Source: Duganella sp. CF458
GTDB lineage: Bacteria > Pseudomonadota > Gammaproteobacteria > Burkholderiales > Burkholderiaceae_D
Assembly: GCF_900113115.1 (NCBI RefSeq)
Contig: NZ_FOOF01000007.1
Coordinates: forward strand, 1 to 64,000
Direction: 5' to 3'
Length of the DNA: 64,000 nucleotides
In this document: positions 1 to 5,718 of the stretch, in pieces
Layout of the letters: every line of letters starts with the position of its first letter
How positions within the stretch are numbered: the first letter of the stretch is position 1
Translations under genes and position numbers: made by a program
The notes under the pieces: model-generated
The model's database searches: none
What the model was told of the DNA's origin: nothing
Seen by the model: the letters and a program-made list of their open reading frames with translations, nothing else

Positions 1-268
1 ATACCGAGTTAACTTGGGCGTCTGCGATATAACATCCCTTGTCATTGACTAAGGAAACCCTTCACCGGCGGGGCTTCTTTAGGATTCACTGCGTTTCCAT
101 ACAGCTTAACAAAATCGACAAAAGTCGCAGCGACCTGGCACGCATCGATTTTGACATATTTGCAACCAACTGGGGAGGGACGCTGAGGACGCAACGGCAG
201 CTTTTGGCCGATTGTGCGCGGTCACGGTTCCCCTCCTGCTTCGAGAGCGCTCGCATTGTCCAAGCCCT
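1..268. other. Left-edge gap without a convincing gene
   Basis: No reading frame here has a convincing start, composition or motif. The stretch lies downstream of the minus-strand gene at 269-613 and holds one copy of the CGGCCA-type intergenic motif at about 191-215. It is probably the tail of one cassette-like unit and the 5' flank of the next, which lies outside the window. Confidence 0.4.
191..215 (-). repeat. CGGCCA-type intergenic motif, copy 1
   Basis: The minus strand reads CGGCCAAAAGCTGCCGTT. It matches the pattern CGGCCA, a few bases, then TGC..CGTT found in the other gaps of this segment. It could be the recombination-site remnant of a cassette or a repeated hairpin. Confidence 0.4.
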
Positions 269-613
269 TCACGCGCTTGTTGACCATTGGTAGCGAATGA
301 ACTGCTCGGGACTGCAAATGACCAGGTGAATTTGGTCCCATGTCGAAAGGATATACGTAGGCCAGTCAACGTGGAGCGGGATATCAATGTGAGCGAAGCG
401 CTTGATGTACTCGCTGGCCTGACGCCTGCCGGAATAGCGGCAGAAAGGGCTCGGCTCGGACAGTGTGGAGGCAGCTTGAACGCCGATAGCGGCTTCGACA
501 AATGCGCCCACATCGGGGTGCGGAAATTTGGACCGGCGAGAGACGTCGATTTCGAGTGACTCCTCGCTTCCAGGATCCTCGAACTCAAACTGATCAATTC
601 GGATCGACAGCAT
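269..613 (-). CDS. Hypothetical protein, cassette-like small gene
   Basis: The product is 114 residues and was not recognised. It has no signal peptide or membrane segment. The composition is that of a soluble acidic-to-neutral protein with several aromatic residues in the C-terminal half (DWPTYILSTWDQIHLVI). An overlapping frame at 106-597 on the same strand has Arg/Ser-rich shadow composition, so this frame is preferred. The gene lies in a series of same-strand small genes separated by short gaps with a shared motif. No clear Shine-Dalgarno precedes the ATG. Function unknown. Confidence 0.5.
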   Translation of the reverse strand: MLSIRIDQFEFEDPGSEESLEIDVSRRSKFPHPDVGAFVEAAIGVQAASTLSEPSPFCRYSGRRQASEYIKRFAHIDIPLHVDWPTYILSTWDQIHLVICSPEQFIRYQWSTSA

Positions 614-683
614 GGCGCTTGTTGGTAAAGGGATTAACGTTTGAATTTACTGACCTTGAACAGTATTGTATACAAGGTTCAAC

Positions 684-704
684 GTCCGCATTTGGCCGTT
701 AGCA
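684..704 (-). repeat. CGGCCA-type intergenic motif, copy 2
   Basis: The minus strand reads TAACGGCCAAATGCGGACGT just after the stop of the gene at 705-989. Further along the same gap TTGAAC and GTTCAA form an inverted pair, and the gap's outer ends (TAACG and CGTTA) are complementary. This resembles the folded ends of integron attC sites but fits the consensus only loosely. Confidence 0.4.
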
Positions 705-989
705 CTACTTCCACATATAGGAAGCACCCCGAACTAAATTACTAATCGCGGCTTCACTAAGCCAAGAATACCTTGTCCTCAATGCTGCGCTTGCCAATTC
801 CGCGCCGGACTCAAAGCTCGGCTGAATCCAATGGGTAGAAGAGTTGGCCTCCTGCCAAACCTCCTCAACACGAGCGGCATTTTGTCCCGTAAGCCCTTTT
901 GCAGCTAACGTTTCACGAACATAAGTCCACGGCCTGGCCCACTCGGAGAAATTTTCAAGTGCCTCATTGACTTGCTGATTGCTGCTCAT
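705..989 (-). CDS. Hypothetical protein, cassette-like small gene
   Basis: The product is about 94 residues if translation starts at the ATG at 989 (MSSNQQVNEALENF). An upstream in-frame ATG at 1031 would put the first 14 residues inside the intergenic motif, so the internal start is preferred. The protein is soluble, has many Trp and Glu/Ala residues and no signal peptide. It ends in a helical-looking stretch (ISNLVRGASYMWK). It was not recognised. Its neighbours on both sides are equally small orphan genes in the same direction. Confidence 0.5.
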   Translation of the reverse strand: MSSNQQVNEALENFSEWARPWTYVRETLAAKGLTGQNAARVEEVWQEANSSTHWIQPSFESGAELASAALRTRYSWLSEAAISNLVRGASYMWK

Positions 990-1021
990 GTTTTCGTTCA
1001 AACGTATCACGTCCGTCGGCT

Positions 1022-1042
1022 TCGGCCGCATTCGGCCTGTTA
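1022..1042 (-). repeat. CGGCCA-type intergenic motif, copy 3
   Basis: The minus strand reads TAACAGGCCGAATGCGGCCG. It begins at the TAA stop of the gene at 1040-1381 and fills the gap to the next start. It is a variant of the motif in the neighbouring gaps. Confidence 0.35.
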
Positions 1043-1381
1043 AGGCTTTTGATCCAACGTCCTAGCAAGCAAAGTAGCAGGCCAAAGACTCATGTGCCCA
1101 CATCCGTCGAACCCAGCTTCAGGACTCAATAGGTTTCCGCGCACTGACACTCGCTTGCCATTTAGCCGGGCGCAAACCTTCGGGTCAAAGGCCAAACTGC
1201 CACTTCCAACTTCAAGCCAGATTGAAGAATCATATCCATCTGCTCGTTCAGCCACAGGAAAATGGTAAATCGCAACATCTTCGAAATCGAAGTGCAAAAT
1301 GCCTTCGATTTCCACATCGCTGTCGCGGAGTTCATCAAGCCTGCTTAGGGCTTCGTTCACTGAAAGTGGTCTTGTATTCAT
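1040..1381 (-). CDS. Hypothetical protein, possible small beta-barrel fold
   Basis: The product is about 113 residues from the ATG at 1381 (MNTRPLSVNEALSRL). The frame is open to 1456, but that extension runs through the intergenic hairpin and into the neighbouring gene, so it was not used. The pattern of alternating strands (VEIEGILHFDFEDVAIYHF, then IWLEVG, then KRVSVRGNL) and the VxGxL turns suggest an OB-like or other small beta-barrel. This is inferred from pattern only. There is no signal peptide and the family was not recognised. Confidence 0.5.
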   Translation of the reverse strand: MNTRPLSVNEALSRLDELRDSDVEIEGILHFDFEDVAIYHFPVAERADGYDSSIWLEVGSGSLAFDPKVCARLNGKRVSVRGNLLSPEAGFDGCGHMSLWPATLLARTLDQKP

Positions 1382-1398
1382 TCTTCGTATGAAAACTA

Positions 1399-1425
1399 AA
1401 CGGCAGGTTCTGGCCGTTTGCCGTT
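1399..1425 (-). repeat. CGGCCA-type intergenic hairpin, copy 4
   Basis: A perfect 7-bp inverted repeat (AACGGCA at 1399-1405, TGCCGTT at 1419-1425) encloses a 13-base loop that carries GGCCGTT. It sits between the stop of the gene at 1428 and the start at 1381. It could be a cassette recombination hairpin or a terminator without a U-run. Confidence 0.5.
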
Positions 1426-1427
1426 GT

Positions 1428-1898
1428 CTATTTGGCGTACTCTTCACACACACCATTACTAAGACCGAAGTTTAACGCAACTGCATAACTATCCTTCGAG
1501 TATCGGGTGATAAGCAGCCCCGTCGAAGTGTTATAGCTTCCGCCATTTAAGGCCCGATCTATGAAGCAAACTTCCAAATCCTCGACTCCGTCGCCATTGA
1601 CGTCTCTTCGTCCAATCACGTGCAATTCGTAGAGCCAATCCCCTTGGCTTAGGAACACCAAGGAATCATTACTAACCTTGCTCGGTTTAAGTCCGAGGCT
1701 TAGAAACGTGCGCTGCGTCGGCATACGACGTGGCCCTAATGAGCTTCGAATGGTGGCCACGTCAAATTCCTGCGCAAGGAACTGGCCCAAATCTTGGGCA
1801 GGGAAATAGCTGACCGAAGGAGCTGCCTGCGAAACGCTCATTAGCAGAAAGCCACTCAAGGCGATCAAATGGATTTGGAAGTATCTCGTCAGTCTCAT
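1428..1898 (-). CDS. Secreted or periplasmic hypothetical protein
   Basis: The product is about 156 residues from the ATG at 1898. The start is chosen because it opens directly on a signal peptide (MRLTRYF, a hydrophobic stretch with LIALSGFLLMSV, cleavage likely after SQAA). The frame continues upstream to 2030 but as Arg-rich shadow sequence. The mature part contains RRDVNGDGVEDLEVCF, a DxNxDGxxD-type calcium-loop motif as in FG-GAP/EF-hand-like repeats, then ITRYSKDSYAVALNFG. It is probably exported and may bind Ca2+. The family is unknown. Confidence 0.55.
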   Translation of the reverse strand: MRLTRYFQIHLIALSGFLLMSVSQAAPSVSYFPAQDLGQFLAQEFDVATIRSSLGPRRMPTQRTFLSLGLKPSKVSNDSLVFLSQGDWLYELHVIGRRDVNGDGVEDLEVCFIDRALNGGSYNTSTGLLITRYSKDSYAVALNFGLSNGVCEEYAK

Positions 1899-1921
1899 AG
1901 AAGTTTGCACCAGAATGCGTC

Positions 1922-1941
1922 TGCAGTTGGCCGTTACTGCA
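1922..1941 (-). repeat. CGGCCA-type intergenic hairpin, copy 5
   Basis: The stem TGCAGT/ACTGCA encloses an 8-base loop that reads AACGGCCA on the minus strand. It lies between the stop at 1954 and the start at 1898. It is the same loop word as in copy 2, here presented by a perfect 6-bp stem. Confidence 0.5.
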
Positions 1942-1953
1942 CGTCTCAAGCAT

Positions 1954-2205
1954 TTATGGTTCGATGATCTGGATCGATGCCGAATAGGTGAGAGCCTCGT
2001 CAATGAACAAGCGCAGCGCCACCGAGGCAACCTCCCGGTTCACCAGGTGATCGACAAAATAGAATCCGTCCGATTCAACCGCGTAGTTGTAAATCTCAAC
2101 CATGGCAAGGCGTTCAATTGGACTCGGCAACTTTCTGAGCAATGCTGACGGATTGAAATCCGGCGGCATTGCAAACTTAATTTTGTACTCAGTTCCCACG
2201 AACAT
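1954..2205 (-). CDS. Hypothetical protein, cassette-like small gene
   Basis: The product is 83 residues, starting MFVGTEYKIKFAMPPDF. It is soluble, has no signal peptide, and has aromatic-rich central strands (AMVEIYNYAVESDGFYFVDHLV). It looks like a compact alpha/beta protein, and an immunity-type or ligand-binding role is possible but unsupported. It belongs to the same-strand series of small genes, with the shared motif in the gap on each side. It was not recognised. Confidence 0.5.
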   Translation of the reverse strand: MFVGTEYKIKFAMPPDFNPSALLRKLPSPIERLAMVEIYNYAVESDGFYFVDHLVNREVASVALRLFIDEALTYSASIQIIEP

Positions 2206-2235
2206 TGATCCTTCTGATGCTTCAAAAACCCCCGC

Positions 2236-2260
2236 GACGACTGGTCTTGGCCGTATTGAG
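2236..2260 (-). repeat. CGGCCA-type intergenic motif, copy 6
   Basis: The minus strand reads ATACGGCCAAGACCAG just after the stop of the gene at 2263. It is the same core word at the same position relative to the upstream gene as in the other gaps. No strong stem was seen. Confidence 0.35.
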
Positions 2261-2262
2261 TC

Positions 2263-2574
2263 TCAGCCGCTTACTTCTTTTACGAGTCCGGTGCCGACAA
2301 CCCGATGCAGCTCCCGGACTTCGAAACTCACCCCCGGCTTGACGAAATCGCGCAGGTGTTCCCAGCTTACAAAGCGAATTTTCGCTTCGATAGTCTCCCC
2401 AGGGAAATGCAGAATCTCATCCTGGTATTCATGGAAACCGCTGGCAAGCCAATCAACCTCAGAAAACTTGTGATGAGGAGCGTATCCACTCCTTACCCCT
2501 TTGACTTTGGGTTCAGGCACATCATCAGAAAAGGTGATGTCAGCAACGATGTTGTGCATAGATTCCAAGTCCAT
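2263..2574 (-). CDS. Stand-alone EF-Tu domain III-like protein
   Basis: The product is 103 residues and soluble. Its layout follows the C-terminal beta-barrel (domain III) of elongation factor Tu. GVRSGYAPHHKF corresponds to the FKGYRPQFYF region, FPGETIEAKIRF to the MPGDNIKMVV region, and FEVRELHRVVGTGLVKEV to the closing FAIREGGRTVGAGVV segment. The G domain and domain II are absent. The gene sits among small same-strand orphan genes, so it is probably mobile. It may interact with EF-Ts, a kinase or a toxin that normally contacts EF-Tu domain III, but that is inference. The start at 2574 is the first ATG; M6 is an alternative. Confidence 0.65.
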   Translation of the reverse strand: MDLESMHNIVADITFSDDVPEPKVKGVRSGYAPHHKFSEVDWLASGFHEYQDEILHFPGETIEAKIRFVSWEHLRDFVKPGVSFEVRELHRVVGTGLVKEVSG

Positions 2575-2710
2575 TTATTGAGAGTCCGCTGGTGGCCGGG
2601 ACGCGACCGATGTCACATAGGGTAGCATCTTGCTTGCCTGAAAGGCTCACACTTTGTCACCCAGGACGTGGTCCCGCCCCTTTGCGGAAGTTCGCTTTAT
2701 TAGCGATGTC

Positions 2711-3178
2711 TTATGGAACCTTGAAACAAATCCAGGCGCCGTCAGCAGGACTTTCAACAGCTACCTGGAACAAGGCGTCGCTGAAGCCATTCAGATGGGC
2801 GATAGCTCCCTTTCGTAGGCGATTCCGATACAGATGCTCGTCATCGCAAATAAAGACACTGTCGCTTTGCGTCGTCTTGATCAACCACTCAAGCGCTCCA
2901 TCTTCCTTGAATACGGAGATTTCAGTAACGCACTCCCACCGAATGTCAAAAGTCACGCTTGGAGTGTAAAGTCGAAATCCACCTTGAAGCATTCTCAATT
3001 TAAGGTATGGAATAATCACGGCGCCGGCCAAGAAATATGCTGCCCCCAGAACTCCGAGCACCTTTAAGACGAAATTACCTTGGATAATTCCGCGCTCTTC
3101 ACCAATCGCAATTGCGATACCACCTACTGCGGCTAGAACTGAGACCAGCCAAAACCTTCGATTCTTTGAACGCGACAT
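2711..3178 (-). CDS. Small membrane protein of unknown function
   Basis: The product is 155 residues. Two hydrophobic helices lie at about residues 9-25 (WLVSVLAAVGGIAIAI) and 37-57 (FVLKVLGVLGAAYFLAGAVII). A cytoplasmic-looking C-terminal domain of about 95 residues follows, with strands such as GGFRLYTPSVTF and DSVFICDDEHLYRNRLRK. The arrangement resembles PH-like or YdbT-like membrane-tethered domains, but no family is assigned. The Arg/Lys-rich N-terminus suggests that end is inside. No Shine-Dalgarno was seen, as for its neighbours. Confidence 0.55.
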   Translation of the reverse strand: MSRSKNRRFWLVSVLAAVGGIAIAIGEERGIIQGNFVLKVLGVLGAAYFLAGAVIIPYLKLRMLQGGFRLYTPSVTFDIRWECVTEISVFKEDGALEWLIKTTQSDSVFICDDEHLYRNRLRKGAIAHLNGFSDALFQVAVESPADGAWICFKVP

Positions 3179-3308
3179 TCGTGTGCAATAATTTATTAAT
3201 TCTAATCAAAACACACCGTCTGGAGATGGCAGGTTACCGCCGGCCTCTCTACGGTCGAGCTGGTCCCGCCCACTGAACTGCCTTCTTTTAGCAAAGAATC
3301 CAAAGGCT

Positions 3309-3917
3309 TCAATTTCGCGATACGCAGGTTTCCTTATATAGCTTCTCGTGTCGTTCAGTAAGCTCCTTCACCCGTTCGATTGATTCTCGAACCTCCTCTG
3401 CACTTACCGATTGATGCAAAGTGCGAGGAATATGGAAGCCTTTCGATTGAACTGTGCGAACAAAAAATAGTTCGTCTGCAGAACTTGCCATCTTTGGCGA
3501 AAATTTCGGGAAGGGCGCATTTGATTGGATCAAGCGTTTAACCAATTCTGGCATATCTTCGGAGCCGCTAGAATTGGCGACATCTAATTTCGCAAGGTCC
3601 CCATTCGACGAAATCGTGACTAAAAACGTAACGAATCCAGATTGAGAGGTTGGTGACTCATCCAGCTTTGCGTTAAGACGCTTGTCGAAATTTTGTGCAT
3701 AGTCGCGGAAGATCCTGTTGCTATTGGAGCTTAGGTAATGCGTTCGAGGCATGGCCGCGAGTTGATCGCATACCTCTTTCCTTATATCTTCCAGTTCCTT
3801 TTTACGCAAGCTCAATTCTGCATTGCGGTCAGATTGCTGTTCTTGCGCCAGAACAGGGAGGCACACCAACGTGCCATATAGAAGTAAAAATACGAGAGAG
3901 ACTTTTTGCTTTTTCAT
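3309..3917 (-). CDS. Periplasmic TonB-C-like protein
   Basis: The product is 202 residues. An N-terminal signal peptide (MKKQKVSLVFLLLYGTLVCL, cut near VLAQ) is followed by a charged helical linker and a TonB C-terminal-like domain (residues ~90-150: GFVTFLVTISSNGDLAKLDV, then MPELVKRLIQSNAPFPKFSPKM). A second helix-rich tail ends in ERHEKLYKETCVSRN. It lacks the TonB N-terminal membrane anchor and Pro-rich spacer, so it is not a classical TonB. It is the first gene inside the putative island, next to the tRNA-His scar. Confidence 0.55.
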   Translation of the reverse strand: MKKQKVSLVFLLLYGTLVCLPVLAQEQQSDRNAELSLRKKELEDIRKEVCDQLAAMPRTHYLSSNSNRIFRDYAQNFDKRLNAKLDESPTSQSGFVTFLVTISSNGDLAKLDVANSSGSEDMPELVKRLIQSNAPFPKFSPKMASSADELFFVRTVQSKGFHIPRTLHQSVSAEEVRESIERVKELTERHEKLYKETCVSRN

Positions 3918-4265
3918 ACACCATCAATTTGAACATTTACCGCCCCGTTAGCGGCAGTCAGCGGCGGCTACTGGCCGCAAACGGCAGGCGTGTTTAGCAT
4001 TGTAGGATTTCCTCAGCTTGTGCGGATAACCCCTCCATTTGCTCGCCGGCCGTTGGGCTCTCGGACAAACGTTCAAGGTCAGGGCGCTACGCCACAGCAA
4101 ATTCCGGCGACTGGTCAACGTTACCGACAAGGATAGTCCAGTTGAGCTAAATTTTCCAATGAGGCACCTGTAGCCCGCATTTTTCCGTGACGAAATCCCT
4201 ATTCCGATTGGAAAGATATTTCAGTAAGCGCTTGAATTGTTTGATGGAATTCGGCGTCGAAGCTT
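3918..4265. other. Gap at the island edge, no gene seen
   Basis: The stretch contains a GC-rich, partly palindromic copy of the CGGCCA-type motif at 3949-3990, then about 270 bases without a supported gene or RNA. Short frames on either strand lack a plausible start and composition. It leads into the tRNA-His fragment. Confidence 0.4.
3949..3990 (-). repeat. CGGCCA-type GC-rich motif, last copy
   Basis: The minus strand contains TGCGGCCAGTAGCCGCCGC and CTGCCGCTAACGG, which are mutually complementary in part. It is the promoter-side flank of the gene at 3309-3917 and the last copy of the motif family before the tRNA scar. Confidence 0.4.
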
Positions 4266-4268
4266 GGC

Positions 4269-4313
4269 TTGTGATTCCTGTTGTCGTGGGTTCGAGCCCC
4301 ATCAGCCACCCCA
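4269..4313 (+). tRNA. 3' fragment of tRNA-His (integration scar)
   Basis: The sequence runs from the anticodon loop (CTTGTGATT, anticodon GTG) through the variable loop and the T arm (GTGGG-TTCGAGC-CCCAT) to the acceptor strand CAGCCAC, C and CCA. This is the 3' half of a betaproteobacterial tRNA-His. The 5' half (acceptor GTGGCTG, D arm) is missing: the upstream bases cannot pair with CAGCCAC, and the 5' anticodon strand does not match. A 3' tRNA fragment followed by a normal terminator is what an integrase leaves at the distal end of an island. The intact tRNA would lie at the other, unseen, end. Confidence 0.75.
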
Positions 4314-4327
4314 CAGAATTCATGAAG

Positions 4328-4359
4328 AAGGCCTGATAGTTCGCTATCAGGCCTTTTTT
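4328..4359 (+). terminator. Intrinsic terminator behind the tRNA-His scar
   Basis: A perfect 12-bp stem (AAGGCCTGATAG/CTATCAGGCCTT) with a TTCG tetraloop is followed by a T-run. It fits the native terminator of the tRNA-His transcript. The minus-strand HxlR gene stops inside it (4347), and the A-run on its far side lets it terminate that gene too. Confidence 0.8.
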
Positions 4360-4673
4360 GTTTGCGCGTACTTCTCGCCCCAGCGCGCGACCGGTCCCAG
4401 CGCAGCATTCAGCTCCGCGCCCAGTTCAGTCGTCGAATACTCGACACGTGGCGGCACCTCGGGGAATACTTCGCGCCGTACGATGCCATCGGCTTCCATT
4501 TCCCGCAGTTGCTGAATCAGCATCTTCTCCGTAATGTCGCCCAGCACCCGGCGCAAGCCGCCCGGTCGCACCGGCCCTGCCTGCAGTTCATACAGGATTA
4601 GCGCCTTCCATTTGCCGCCAATGACTTCGAAGGCCGGGCCGATACCGCAGTTATAAGGTTTGCTCGCAGCCAT
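4347..4673 (-). CDS. HxlR-family transcriptional regulator
   Basis: The product is 108 residues from the ATG at 4673, chosen because GTGGAG stands seven bases upstream; a frame reaching 4712 exists. The winged-helix HxlR signature is clear: an N-terminal Cys in NCGIGPAFEVIGGKWKALIL, then ITEKMLIQQLREMEADGIV (recognition helix) and RVEYSTTELG (wing). HxlR proteins are dimeric repressors or activators often sensing electrophiles or redox state through that Cys. It is divergent from the reductase gene at 4788, its likely target, with inverted GTACC half-sites between them. Confidence 0.85.
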   Translation of the reverse strand: MAASKPYNCGIGPAFEVIGGKWKALILYELQAGPVRPGGLRRVLGDITEKMLIQQLREMEADGIVRREVFPEVPPRVEYSTTELGAELNAALGPVARWGEKYAQTKKA

Positions 4674-4701
4674 TGAATCTCCACAAAACTTACCAAATGG
4701 G

Positions 4702-4728
4702 AAGTACCACACAAAAAAGTAGGTACTT
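4702..4728. promoter_or_regulatory. Candidate HxlR operator
   Basis: A perfect inverted repeat (AAGTACC at 4702-4708, GGTACTT at 4722-4728) lies between the divergent HxlR and reductase genes, with another GGTACC at 4741. GTAC-containing inverted repeats upstream of the regulated gene are usual for HxlR regulators. The repeat overlaps a possible -35 (TTGCCG at 4727) for the reductase. Confidence 0.55.
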
Positions 4729-4787
4729 GCCGAGGCTTATGGTACCCCAAGATACAGCAACTCCCACCCACATAAAGGAGTTTGAAA

Positions 4788-5660
4788 ATGAAAAGCATTG
4801 CTGTCATTGGCCTAGGCCAGATGGGCTCAACCCTCGCCCAGCTTTTGCTCGACGCTGGCTTTGAGGTGCATGTTTGGAACCGCTCTCCCGGCAAGGCCAC
4901 TGCCTTGGTCGAAGCCAGCGCGCGCCTTGCCGCGTCGCCTGCGGATGCGGCAGCCCGCGCACAATTCGTCGTGATGTGCGTGCATGATCACGCAGCGGCG
5001 ATGGAGATCCTTTCGCAGCAAGGGGTTTGGCATGCGCTTGAAGGCAAGGCGCTGCTGCAGTTCACCACCTTCAGCCCGCAGGAAGCTGCGGCGGCTTCCG
5101 AGGTGGCGCGCGCACACGGCGTGGCCTACCTTTCCGGCGCCATCCAGGTCGCACCGGAACAGATGGGCAAGCCGGATACCACCATCTTGCTGTCCGGCCC
5201 GCGCAACGCGGTCGATGGCGCCAACGCCGTGCTGGCAACCTTTGGCGGCAACGTGGCATGGCTTGGCGAAAGCGCCTCGGCCGCACCCACCATGGACCTG
5301 GCGACGCTGTCCTTCGTGTACGGCGCCACGGCCGGATTCCTGCAAGGTGCGGCACTGGCGCAGCGCGAAGGCCTGGACCTGAAGCGCTACGGCGAGATCG
5401 TGCACGCCATGTCGCCTTCCTTCGGCGAATTCCTCCAGCATGAAGCCAAGGTGATCGACAGCGGCGATTTCGCCATCTCGCAAAGCCCGCTGTCAATCTC
5501 GGTCGACGCCACGCGCCGCATTGATGGCGCAATGCGCGAGGCAGGCCTCGACGATGCACTGCCGGCTGTCATCGCGCAATTGCTGGAACGCGCCGTGGCA
5601 AAGGGCTTGGCCGGGGAAGAGCTGGCAGCACTGGTGAAGGTGATCGACGCAACATCCTGA
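4788..5660 (+). CDS. NAD(P)-dependent oxidoreductase, imine-reductase/6PGDH-like
   Basis: The product is 290 residues. The ATG at 4788 has AAAGGAG seven bases upstream; a TTG at 4782 is too close to that site. The N-terminal Rossmann domain (IAVIGLGQMGSTLAQLL, GxGxxG) and the all-helical C-terminal domain place it in the beta-hydroxyacid dehydrogenase / 6-phosphogluconate dehydrogenase superfamily. The catalytic Lys of hydroxyisobutyrate dehydrogenases (GxGxxxKxxxN) is missing. In its place is MDLATLSFVYGATAGF, as in imine-reductase-like relatives, so reduction of C=N or a small carbonyl is more likely than hydroxyacid oxidation. The divergent HxlR neighbour suggests induction by a small reactive molecule. 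Confidence 0.8.
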   Translation: MKSIAVIGLGQMGSTLAQLLLDAGFEVHVWNRSPGKATALVEASARLAASPADAAARAQFVVMCVHDHAAAMEILSQQGVWHALEGKALLQFTTFSPQEAAAASEVARAHGVAYLSGAIQVAPEQMGKPDTTILLSGPRNAVDGANAVLATFGGNVAWLGESASAAPTMDLATLSFVYGATAGFLQGAALAQREGLDLKRYGEIVHAMSPSFGEFLQHEAKVIDSGDFAISQSPLSISVDATRRIDGAMREAGLDDALPAVIAQLLERAVAKGLAGEELAALVKVIDATS

Positions 5661-5662
5661 GG

Positions 5663-5691
5663 TTGGTAATTTTGCATTCCTGAAATATAAT
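5663..5691 (+). promoter_or_regulatory. Sigma70-type promoter of the pseudokinase operon
   Basis: TTGGTA (5663-5668), a 17-base spacer and a perfect TATAAT (5686-5691) lie 28 bases before the GTG start at 5719. The -10 lies inside the perfect inverted repeat CTGAAATA/TATTTCAG (5680-5699), so a repressor bound there would block the promoter. Confidence 0.65.
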
Positions 5692-5699
5692 TATTTCAG
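5680..5699. promoter_or_regulatory. Palindromic candidate operator over the -10
   Basis: Perfect 8-bp arms (CTGAAATA, TATTTCAG) flank a TAAT centre and embed the -10 hexamer. It is too A+T-rich for a good terminator and has no following T-run, so an operator reading is preferred. The cognate regulator is unknown. Confidence 0.5.
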
Positions 5700-5718
5700 A
5701 AAACCTTCCGGGACCCGT

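Noticed and set aside
106-597. 163-codon minus-strand frame overlapping the gene at 269-613
   Set aside because: Ser/Arg-rich shadow composition; the 269-613 frame has more protein-like composition.
4269-4313. A functional tRNA-His gene
   Set aside because: The acceptor 5' strand, D arm and 5' anticodon strand are missing; only the 3' half is present.
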